Positions 1 to 5,341 of a DNA stretch of 9,312 nt are shown piece by piece. A model generated the notes under the pieces. The model worked only from the letters and a program-made list of their open reading frames with translations, was not told the DNA's origin and ran no database searches. The stretch is from the NCBI GenBank assembly GCA_035650495.1, contig DASRHK010000134.1, positions 1 through 9,312 on the forward strand, in the 5' to 3' direction. The DNA comes from DASRHK01 sp035650495. Lineage in GTDB: Bacteria; Pseudomonadota; Gammaproteobacteria; Nevskiales; Nevskiaceae. Position 1 is the stretch's first letter. Each line of letters opens with the position of its first letter. Made by a program: the position numbers and the translations under genes.

Positions 1-1
1 C

Positions 2-1450
2 GAGAAGATGCTCTCGATGGCCGGCGACCAGGACGCCGCCAAGTCCGCCGCGGCAATCTTCGCGCTGGAGACGCGGCTCGCCAAGGCGCAGTGGGACAAG
101 GTCGATCTGCGCAACCCGGAGAAGAGCTACAACAAGTTCGACGTCGCGAAGCTGCCGTCGCTGTCGAAGGAGCTGCAGTGGAATTCCTTCATGGACGCCG
201 CCGGCTTCAAGGACCTGAAGGCGGTGATCGTGTCGCAGCCGTCGTACGCGAAGGCGCTCGGTCGTGAGATCGGCAAGACCGACCTCGCCACCTGGAAGAC
301 CTACTTCAAGTGGCGCGTGCTCTCGAGCTACGCGCCGATGCTGTCGAAGAACTTCGCCGACGAGAACTTCGCGTTCTACGGCAAAACGCTCAACGGCATC
401 GAGCAGCAGAAGCCGCGCTGGCGCCGCGCAATCGGCGTGATCGCGCACGGCAACGGCAATCCCGATTCGCCGCAGAGCGAGGCGCTCGGCGAAGCGCTCG
501 GCAAGCTCTACGTCGCCAAGTACTTCCCGCCGGAGAACAAGGCGCGCATGGAGAAGCTGGTGCACAACCTGCTCACGGCCTACGCGCAGGAATTCCCGAC
601 GCTCGACTGGATGAGCCCGGAGACGCAGAAGGCCGCGGCGGAGAAGCTGTCGAAGTTCGCGGTCAAGATCGGCTATCCGAACCACTGGCGCGATTATTCG
701 ACGCTCACGATCAAGCCCGACGATCTCGCCGGCAATGTCATGCGCCTGGCCGAATATGAATACGACTACGGCATCAACCACCTCGGCAAGCCGATCGATC
801 GCGAGGAATGGAGCATGACGCCGCAGACGGTGAACGCGCGCTACAACCCCGAGCTCAACGACATCACCTTCCCGGCCGCCATCCTGCGCCCGCCGTTCTT
901 CGATCCCAACGCCGACGACGCGGTCAATTACGGCGCGATCGGCGCCGTGATCGGCCATGAAGTGAGCCACGGCTTCGACGACCAGGGCAGCCAGTTCGAC
1001 GGCGACGGCAACCTCAGGATGTGGTGGACCAAGGAGGATCGCGCCAAGTTCGAGGCGAAGGCCGCGGCGCTCGCCGCGCAGTACGACGCCTACGAGCCGG
1101 TCAAGGGCTATCACCTGAACGGCAAGTTCACGCTGGGCGAGAACATCGGCGACCTGGGCGGGCTCACCATCGCGCACAAGGCTTACGAGCTGTCGCTCAA
1201 CGGCCAGCCGGCGCCGGTGATCGACGCTCTGACCGGCGAGCAGCGCTTCTTCTTCGGCTGGTCGCAGGTCTGGCGGCGCAAGTATCGTGAGGAGAACCTG
1301 ATCAACCGGACCAAGACCGACCCGCATTCGCCCAGTGAATTCAGGGCCAACGGCGTGGTGGTCAACGTCCCGGCGTTCTACACTGCGTTCGGGGTCAAGG
1401 AGGGGGACAAGCTCTACAAGCCCGAATCCGAGCGGATCCGGATCTGGTAG
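2..1450 (+). CDS. M13 family zinc metallopeptidase (neprilysin/PepO type), 5' partial
   Basis: This is the C-terminal part of a family M13 endopeptidase, normally an exported enzyme of about 650-700 residues that cleaves peptides with a single zinc ion. The reading frame is open to the window edge, so the signal peptide and N-terminal domain lie outside; about 482 codons are present. Counting the Met codon at base 8 as residue 1, the zinc motif HEVSH sits at residues 317-321 (bases 956-970) in the context GHEVSHGFDDQG. The third zinc ligand is in ENIGD at 378-382. The substrate-binding NAxY motif reads NARY at 276-279, followed by NPELNDITFPAAIL. The protein ends in RIW, close to the CxxW-like end of the family. 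All catalytic residues expected in this part are intact. The next gene starts 114 bases downstream and I see no clear terminator in between. Family assignment is secure; the natural substrate is unknown. Confidence 0.96.
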   Translation, partial: EKMLSMAGDQDAAKSAAAIFALETRLAKAQWDKVDLRNPEKSYNKFDVAKLPSLSKELQWNSFMDAAGFKDLKAVIVSQPSYAKALGREIGKTDLATWKTYFKWRVLSSYAPMLSKNFADENFAFYGKTLNGIEQQKPRWRRAIGVIAHGNGNPDSPQSEALGEALGKLYVAKYFPPENKARMEKLVHNLLTAYAQEFPTLDWMSPETQKAAAEKLSKFAVKIGYPNHWRDYSTLTIKPDDLAGNVMRLAEYEYDYGINHLGKPIDREEWSMTPQTVNARYNPELNDITFPAAILRPPFFDPNADDAVNYGAIGAVIGHEVSHGFDDQGSQFDGDGNLRMWWTKEDRAKFEAKAAALAAQYDAYEPVKGYHLNGKFTLGENIGDLGGLTIAHKAYELSLNGQPAPVIDALTGEQRFFFGWSQVWRRKYREENLINRTKTDPHSPSEFRANGVVVNVPAFYTAFGVKEGDKLYKPESERIRIW

Positions 1451-1547
1451 GCCTTGTGACACCGTTCAGCTTGAATTCATCTCGCCACCTCAGACTGCCA
1501 TGCGCTGCGTGGACGTCCGCGCGGTGTTGTCACCACAACCACTGATC

Positions 1548-1554
1548 AGAGGAG
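1548..1554 (+). promoter_or_regulatory. Shine-Dalgarno site for the Asr-like gene
   Basis: AGAGGAG lies 10 bases before the ATG at 1565 and supports that start. The 114-base gap it sits in (1451-1564) shows no convincing -35/-10 pair to my eye. A short GTTGT-cacc-ACAAC dyad occurs around 1526-1539. Confidence 0.7.
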
Positions 1555-1564
1555 TGCATCAACA

Positions 1565-1798
1565 ATGAAGAGCCTGACCACTTTGACGCTCGCCGCGCTG
1601 CTGACGGCCGCTGCCCCGGCGTTCGCGGGCGACGCCAAGGCGGATGCCGCTGCTGCGCCGGCTGCTGCCGCTGCGCCGGCTGCTGCGCCCGCCGCCGCCC
1701 CGGCCGCGACCGAGAAGAAGGCGAAGCACCACAAGAAGGCGAAGAAGGAAGCTGCTGCGCCGGCTGCCGATGCCGCTGCTGCGCCGGCCGCGAAGTAA
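1565..1798 (+). CDS. Small exported Ala/Pro/Lys-rich protein, acid-shock (Asr)-like
   Basis: A 77-residue protein with an obvious Sec signal peptide: Lys at position 3, a hydrophobic stretch at about 4-17, and AFA at 19-21 before the likely cut. The mature part is low complexity. It has an Ala/Pro block (AAAAPA-type repeats), then a basic patch TEKKAKHHKKAKKE at about 49-62, then a second Ala/Pro block ending in Lys. This layout (signal peptide, Ala/Pro-rich and Lys/His-rich segments, small size) is what is known of enterobacterial Asr, a periplasmic protein induced by acid. The composition match is visible, but homology is inferred because such sequences converge easily. A good ribosome site and a strong terminator make it a real, probably well expressed, single-gene unit. 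It may instead be an unrelated Ala-rich exported peptide. Confidence 0.8.
   Translation: MKSLTTLTLAALLTAAAPAFAGDAKADAAAAPAAAAAPAAAPAAAPAATEKKAKHHKKAKKEAAAPAADAAAAPAAK
1643..1788 (+). repeat. 20-bp direct repeat inside the Asr-like gene
   Basis: GATGCCGCTGCTGCGCCGGC occurs at 1643-1662 and again, identical, at 1769-1788, both in frame and coding for DAAAAPA. Shorter GCTGCTGCGCCGGC-type units lie between them. The copies bracket the basic Lys/His patch and suggest growth of the gene by slippage or duplication. Confidence 0.75.
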
Positions 1799-1818
1799 GC
1801 GACCGTTTCGGTTTCACG

Positions 1819-1850
1819 ACAGGGCAGCTTCGGCTGCCCTGTTTTTTTTT
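1819..1850 (+). terminator. Intrinsic terminator after the Asr-like gene
   Basis: A perfect 10-bp stem (ACAGGGCAGC, 1819-1828, with GCTGCCCTGT, 1833-1842) is closed by a TTCG tetraloop and followed by nine T (1842-1850). It begins 20 bases after the TAA of the Asr-like gene. Read on the minus strand it has no T tract after the stem, so it should act mainly on plus-strand transcription. Confidence 0.95.
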
Positions 1851-1858
1851 GCGCGCCG

Positions 1859-2191
1859 CTAATCCAGCACGGGCGCGTCGGCGCGGGCCTGCCAGCGCCA
1901 CCGGGCCAGATCGACGCGGCCTTTGAGGAAGACCACGCCTTCCGCCTCGAGCCGGCGCTTCTGCTCGCGATACTTCGCGCCGCCCTTGGGGAACGAGATG
2001 CGGCCTTGCGCGTTGATCACGCGATGCCAGGCGAGCGCTTCGCCGTCCGGGATGTTGTGCATCGCATACCCCGCGAGCCGCGGCTGCTTGGCGAAGCCGG
2101 CCATGGTCGCGATCTGCCCGTAGGTCGCGACACGGCCTTTGGGGATCCTGCGCACCACCGCCCAGATGCGCTCGTAGGTGGCGTGGAGCAT
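1859..2191 (-). CDS. Alkyltransferase-like protein (ATL, MGMT-family DNA-binding domain)
   Basis: A 110-residue protein that is essentially the C-terminal DNA-binding domain of O6-alkylguanine-DNA alkyltransferase. The helix-turn-helix segment contains GRVATYGQIA (19-28), with Tyr24 where the family's base-flipping Tyr lies, and an Arg at 38 in the position of the 'arginine finger'. The active-site motif normally reads PCHRV; here it is AWHRVI, with Trp55 in place of the alkyl-accepting Cys. This is the hallmark of ATL proteins (E. coli YbaZ, yeast Atl1). ATLs cannot remove the alkyl group but bind O6-alkylguanine and hand it to nucleotide excision repair; that role here is inferred. The TAG stop is eight bases beyond the terminator T tract of the convergent gene. 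The start ATG is 19 bases after the stop of the lipoprotein gene, so the two are probably co-transcribed. No strong Shine-Dalgarno sequence is visible. Confidence 0.93.
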   Translation of the reverse strand: MLHATYERIWAVVRRIPKGRVATYGQIATMAGFAKQPRLAGYAMHNIPDGEALAWHRVINAQGRISFPKGGAKYREQKRRLEAEGVVFLKGRVDLARWRWQARADAPVLD

Positions 2192-2210
2192 CGCTACGGA
2201 ATCCGAAGCG

Positions 2211-2510
2211 CTACTTGAAGCTGCCGCCGGTGATGCGACCGCTGGCGTCGACGTCGGCGAAATAGCGGCTGCGATCCCTGCGCAGCTCCTTGGTCGCCAT
2301 CTCGCCCGGCAGCACCAGCGTCACGTCCGGATAGTGCGCGCGGAACTGCTCTGGCGTGGGACGCGTGGCAACGAAGCGATCGAATTCGTCGACATCGGCG
2401 ATCTTGCCGTGCACGGCCACTCCCTCGCTCCGCTCCCCGGTCGAACAACAGCTGACCGCGCCGAGCGCCGCCAGCGCGAGACCCACTACCGCAAAGTGCT
2501 TGTTGATCAT
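2211..2510 (-). CDS. Small putative lipoprotein, uncharacterised
   Basis: A 99-residue protein that I cannot place in a named family. It begins MINKHF, followed by a hydrophobic segment (about 7-20) ending AVS-C at residue 21. This is a usable but imperfect lipobox, since Ala rather than Leu/Val/Ile is at -3; a second Cys follows at 22. The mature part has no Cys and is mixed in charge: DEFDRF, TPEQFRAHYPDVTLVLPGEMATKEL, and a C-terminal SRYFADVDASGRITGGSF stretch that reads like a short beta-hairpin domain. The frame stays open upstream to 2849, but that extension runs antisense across the DUF1134 gene; the ATG at 2510 gives a proper signal sequence. It is divergent from the DUF1134 gene (94-base spacer) and precedes the ATL gene by 19 bases. 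Function unknown. Confidence 0.78.
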   Translation of the reverse strand: MINKHFAVVGLALAALGAVSCCSTGERSEGVAVHGKIADVDEFDRFVATRPTPEQFRAHYPDVTLVLPGEMATKELRRDRSRYFADVDASGRITGGSFK

Positions 2511-2569
2511 GCGCCGAAGTCTGCCCGAACCAGCGGCCGGCGCAACAGTCAAAGCAGCATCCCAACCGT

Positions 2570-2585
2570 CAGGGCGAGCGCCCTG
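2570..2585 (+). promoter_or_regulatory. Perfect dyad CAGGGCG-ag-CGCCCTG in the divergent spacer
   Basis: Two 7-base arms (2570-2576 and 2579-2585) are exact reverse complements with two bases between them. The dyad lies 7 bases before the AGGAGG of the DUF1134 gene and 60 bases from the start of the divergent lipoprotein gene. It could be an operator for a dimeric regulator or a leader hairpin. No regulator can be named from the sequence. Confidence 0.4.
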
Positions 2586-2592
2586 CCCTTGC

Positions 2593-2598
2593 AGGAGG
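2593..2598 (+). promoter_or_regulatory. Strong Shine-Dalgarno site (AGGAGG) for the DUF1134 gene
   Basis: A full AGGAGG lies 6 bases before the ATG at 2605 and fixes that start over upstream in-frame Met codons, which lack such a site and would remove the signal peptide from the N-terminus. Confidence 0.9.
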
Positions 2599-2604
2599 TT
2601 TCCA

Positions 2605-3207
2605 ATGCAGAAGCTTCTCCGCACGATGCTGCTGGCCACCGGGTTCGCCGTGTTCGCGCCAGTGTCGATGGCGCAGACGGGCAAGTCCGCGACCGTGCCG
2701 CCGCCCCCGCCTCCGCACGAGCACAAGGAATTCACCTCGAACGAGGTGCTGCAGAAGGCCAACGACTTCTTCGGCAGCACCACCAAGGGCCTCGCCGAGG
2801 CGATCGAGAAGCTGTTCAAGGACCAGGGCCGTCCCAACGCCATCATCACCGGCGAAGAAGGCGGCGGCGCCGTCGTCGTCGGCCTGCGCTACGGGCACGG
2901 CACGCTGGAGACGGCGTCGGGCGTGCAGCGCGAGCTCTACTGGCAAGGCCCGAGCGTCGGCTTCGACGTCGGCGGCAACGCGGCGAAAGTGTTCACGCTG
3001 GTCTATCACCTGCCCGACGCCGAGCAGATCTATCAGCGCTTCCCCGGCGTCGACGGCAGCCTGTATTTCGTCGCCGGCCTGTCGATCAACTATCAGCGCA
3101 GCGGCGACATCACGCTCGCGCCGATCCGCACCGGTGTGGGCTGGCGCCAGGGCGCGAGCATCGGCTACCTGCACTACACGCGCGAGAAGTCGTACAACCC
3201 GCTCTGA
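2605..3207 (+). CDS. DUF1134/EipA-family periplasmic envelope protein
   Basis: A 200-residue exported protein. The signal peptide spans about residues 1-23, with SMA before Gln24. A run of six Pro follows (32-37), then the conserved domain from about 43 to the end. The core reads FFGSTTKGLAEAIEKLF (55-71), then DQGRPNAIITGEEGGG (73-88), then GLRYG and WQGPSVGFDVGGNA. These are the segments I recognise from DUF1134. The studied members are EipA of Brucella and Caulobacter, a small periplasmic beta-barrel needed for normal cell-envelope integrity. I infer the same compartment and a related role here. The gene stands alone on the plus strand, divergent from the small lipoprotein gene and convergent with the MBL-fold gene, with only 8 bases between stop codons. 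A 5-bp GGCCG/CGGCC hairpin lies at 3209-3223 but has no T tract. Family call firm; biochemical function unknown. Confidence 0.92.
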   Translation: MQKLLRTMLLATGFAVFAPVSMAQTGKSATVPPPPPPHEHKEFTSNEVLQKANDFFGSTTKGLAEAIEKLFKDQGRPNAIITGEEGGGAVVVGLRYGHGTLETASGVQRELYWQGPSVGFDVGGNAAKVFTLVYHLPDAEQIYQRFPGVDGSLYFVAGLSINYQRSGDITLAPIRTGVGWRQGASIGYLHYTREKSYNPL

Positions 3208-3215
3208 AGGCCGCC

Positions 3216-4184
3216 CTACGGCCGCGGCGGGAACAGCTCGACCGGCCGGAAGGCCTCGAGCGTCTGCACGGTGAGATCGCTGCGATGAGCGATCTCGTCG
3301 AAGAAGTTCTCCAGGCGGATGCCGATCGGGAACGGGATCATCGGCTGATCGAGCCCGCGCGTGAAATCGTCCCAGTGCGTCGGGATCACGCGCCTGGCTC
3401 CGACGGCATCGACGACCTCATGGAGATAGGTCGGCAGGTCCTCGCGTAGCGCGATGCCGAGCAGCACCGCGTCGGCATGCAGTCCGTTGAGCGCGCCCGG
3501 CACGAATCCGGCGCTGCCGTGGTGCAGCACGCTGCCGGCGGGATGCTCGATCAGGATCGAGTAGGTGCCGCCGAGCTTGTAATCGAGATAGTGCGCCGGA
3601 GGAATCAAGGGCGCGGTGATCTCACCGGTCGGGCGTCCCCCGGTCGCGCCGGCGTGCCGGCTTTCGATGAAGCGCACGCTGAAGCGACCGAAGTGGAGCG
3701 TCTCGCCCGGCTCGATCAAGTGAATCTGGTTGTCGGGCAGGCCGCTGCCCCGGCCGATGTTGGCCGTGCTCGCCGAGCCGACCAGCTTCGCGCCGGTCAA
3801 GCGCGCGACGACGCCGGCATCCATTGCGTGATCGAAGTGCGAGTGCGAGATCAGCACTGCATCGACGTGCCGCGCACCCGCGCGCGCAAGGGCGTCGGCG
3901 ATCACCTTCTCGTCGGGCGCGATCTCGGCGTTGCTGAGGAAGCCCAGCAAGCCGCGCGGCCGCGTGAAGAACGGATCGACGAGCAGCGCGTGCTCGCCGT
4001 CGTCGAGCAGCACGCCGGTGACGCCGAGCCAGGTTGCGGCGATTGCACCCGCGCGCGGCGAAGCGGTCGGCGCGAGCAGATGGGCACGATAGGCGGGCAG
4101 GCCTGGCCGCACCAGCAACGTGAACACCGCGGCGCCGCCGAGCATCGCGACGAGGACGAAGAACACGTAGCGCAGGACCTTCAT
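3216..4184 (-). CDS. Membrane-anchored MBL-fold metallo-hydrolase
   Basis: A 322-residue protein of the metallo-beta-lactamase superfamily, closest in layout to the Lactamase_B_2/UlaG-like branch. An N-terminal hydrophobic segment (about 6-26) preceded by Lys and Arg looks like an uncleaved anchor, which would place the enzyme domain in the periplasm. The domain opens with WLGVTGVLLDDGEHALLVDPFF. It carries the metal motif HSHFDH at 114-119, and further candidate ligand His residues in LHHGSAGF and PTHWDDF. These fit a two-metal hydrolase, but substrate cannot be read from the sequence. A GTG codon directly precedes the ATG used here (start 4187 in that case); neither has a good Shine-Dalgarno spacing, and the ATG is preferred. 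It is the last gene of the minus-strand run, 19 bases after the lipoprotein stop, and its stop meets the convergent DUF1134 gene. Confidence 0.92.
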   Translation of the reverse strand: MKVLRYVFFVLVAMLGGAAVFTLLVRPGLPAYRAHLLAPTASPRAGAIAATWLGVTGVLLDDGEHALLVDPFFTRPRGLLGFLSNAEIAPDEKVIADALARAGARHVDAVLISHSHFDHAMDAGVVARLTGAKLVGSASTANIGRGSGLPDNQIHLIEPGETLHFGRFSVRFIESRHAGATGGRPTGEITAPLIPPAHYLDYKLGGTYSILIEHPAGSVLHHGSAGFVPGALNGLHADAVLLGIALREDLPTYLHEVVDAVGARRVIPTHWDDFTRGLDQPMIPFPIGIRLENFFDEIAHRSDLTVQTLEAFRPVELFPPRP

Positions 4185-4203
4185 CACCTGCGCAATTCTG
4201 CCG

Positions 4204-4668
4204 TCAGGAGCCGCCGAACCCCAAGCCGTGGCAGCGGTAGTAGCGCACGGAGAACTGTTCCTGCCCGAGGTATTCGCCGCGCGCGGTGACGCGCAGAGCG
4301 AGATCGCCCTCGACCGCGCTCGTGCGCAACACGTAGCTCGCGCCGGAATCGGTCTTCTGCCCTTCGGGCGGCTCCGCCAGTCCGGGGAATTCGAGCGAGG
4401 GCCCGGCCGGTCCGCTCACCAGGATGTCGATGCTCGGTGGATCGTCGTCGTGGCCGGCGCCCATGGCGAGCTCGAGCCGGTACTCGGGACGGTCGATGAC
4501 GTAGCGCTCCGGCACCATGCGCTTCCACCAGCAGTCGCGCATCGGCTCGTAGCGGATCGACGCATCCTTCACGCTCTCGCCGTCCAGCGTCGCGGTCTGC
4601 GTGACGAAGAACCGCGGCGCGCACGCGGCAAGCAGCGCGCAACACACCCCGATGAGCGCGTTGCGCAC
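4204..4668 (-). CDS. Putative outer-envelope lipoprotein, uncharacterised
   Basis: A 154-residue protein, counted from the GTG at 4668, with a clear lipoprotein signal: Arg at 2, a hydrophobic stretch, and the lipobox LAAC at 13-16. The mature part (about 139 residues) is rich in beta-type sequence: FFVTQTATLDGESVKDASIRY early on, a CWW at about 46-48, an acidic patch GHDDDPPS, and a C-terminal QFSVRYYRCHGLGFGGS. I do not recognise the family. The start is doubtful. GGAGG at 4686-4690 is 17 bases from the GTG but only 5 bases from an in-frame CTG at 4680, which overlaps the stop of the upstream barrel gene as CTGA. A CTG start would add Met-Lys-Leu-His and give a better N-terminal charge pattern. 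Close coupling to the barrel gene suggests joint expression and perhaps a shared envelope role, which is inference. Confidence 0.85.
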   Translation of the reverse strand: MRNALIGVCCALLAACAPRFFVTQTATLDGESVKDASIRYEPMRDCWWKRMVPERYVIDRPEYRLELAMGAGHDDDPPSIDILVSGPAGPSLEFPGLAEPPEGQKTDSGASYVLRTSAVEGDLALRVTARGEYLGQEQFSVRYYRCHGLGFGGS

Positions 4669-4676
4669 GTGCAGCT

Positions 4677-5276
4677 TCAGTAACGCCTCCGCTCACGCCG
4701 CCGCGACGGATAGTCGTCGTCGTTGTAGCGGCGCCGGTGCAGGTCCCAGCCGTAGCCGACGCGCAGCGCGACGGTGAAGTTGTTCACGTCGGCTTCGTTG
4801 AAGACGTCGGTGCCGCCGATGTAGCGGCCGTCGACCCCGAGATCGAAGTTCGGCGTCAGCCGCCATAGCGCGCCGCCGCCGATGTACCAGCCGACCGAGT
4901 TGTCCGATTCGCGATCGCCGTTGAGCGTGGCCTCTGCCTCGACGGCTGCGAGCCCGAAGCTCACATAGGGCCTCACGTAGCCGTAGTCGGGAATCACCGC
5001 GACGCCAGCCATGAAATCGGCGACGTTGAGCTTGTAGCGATCGCCGTCGCGCGTGGAGCTGTCGCCGGAATCGCGCACACCGAGCTCGATGTGCAGCGGT
5101 GCATCCCACATCGAGAAATCCGCGAGCACGCCGCCCATGGCGTGGGTCTCGGTCGGCTCCCAGTCGTTGGAGAGCTGCCGGAAGCCCACGGTACCGGTGA
5201 TGTTGGCGCCGGCCGCGAAGCTCGACGCCGGCGCGAGGCCGATCACCGCGATCAAGACCGCTCGAAGCTTGTTCAT
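4677..5276 (-). CDS. Outer-membrane beta-barrel protein with Arg-rich C-terminal tail
   Basis: A 199-residue protein. The signal peptide begins MNKLRAVLIAVIGLA and is cut around residues 21-24 (SFA or AGA). The rest is a run of alternating, aromatic-rich strands typical of small eight-stranded porin-like barrels: ITGTVGFRQL, VLADFSMW, LHIELGVRD, KLNVADFMAGVAV, YVRPYVSFGLAAVEAEA, GWYIGGGALWRL, NFDLGVDGRYIGG, and FTVALRVGYGWDL. After this last strand comes an unusual 20-residue tail (180-199) with nine Arg, three Asp and three Tyr. No exact family name is claimed; it belongs broadly to the OmpA-like/OMP beta-barrel group. The start is fixed by GGGAG at 5283-5287, 6 bases before the ATG. A same-frame opening continues far upstream, but it crosses the neighbouring genes and is not coding. 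It lies 64 bases after the SH3 gene and 8 bases before the lipoprotein GTG. Confidence 0.88.
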   Translation of the reverse strand: MNKLRAVLIAVIGLAPASSFAAGANITGTVGFRQLSNDWEPTETHAMGGVLADFSMWDAPLHIELGVRDSGDSSTRDGDRYKLNVADFMAGVAVIPDYGYVRPYVSFGLAAVEAEATLNGDRESDNSVGWYIGGGALWRLTPNFDLGVDGRYIGGTDVFNEADVNNFTVALRVGYGWDLHRRRYNDDDYPSRRRERRRY

Positions 5277-5282
5277 CGCACA

Positions 5283-5287
5283 CTCCC
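5283..5287 (-). promoter_or_regulatory. Shine-Dalgarno site (GGGAG) of the barrel gene, with adjacent dyad
   Basis: GGGAG on the minus strand is 6 bases from the ATG at 5276. Three bases further upstream lies the near-perfect palindrome GGGTGCCaGGCACCC (minus strand; 5291-5305, 7-base arms around one central base). In RNA it would fold into a small hairpin touching the ribosome site. Confidence 0.6.
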
Positions 5288-5341
5288 ATCGGGTGCCTGG
5301 CACCCTGCTCTGCAGACCCCGTGGGCGATGAAAAGGTTCGG

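Noticed and set aside
1454..1482. TTGTGA with nearby AT-rich TTGAATTCAT as a promoter for the Asr-like gene
   Set aside because: No -10 box at acceptable spacing from either possible -35.
1546..1734. Minus-strand Ala-rich frame opposite the Asr-like gene
   Set aside because: Repeats of Ala codons read as Ala-rich on both strands. The plus-strand frame has the ribosome site, signal peptide and terminator.
3208..3224. GGCCG-cccta-CGGCC hairpin between the convergent DUF1134 and MBL genes as a terminator
   Set aside because: Only 5 bp, no T tract on either strand, and it overlaps the MBL stop codon, so it is not strong enough to annotate.
2178..3449. A 423-codon plus-strand open frame across the lipoprotein and DUF1134 genes
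   Set aside because: It overlaps well-supported genes in another frame and its translation is a low-complexity Arg-rich string with no signal or motif.
5298..5314. TGGCAC...TGCA resembling a sigma-54 promoter on the plus strand
   Set aside because: The distance between the GG and GC elements is 11 rather than 10 bases, and no plus-strand gene follows.
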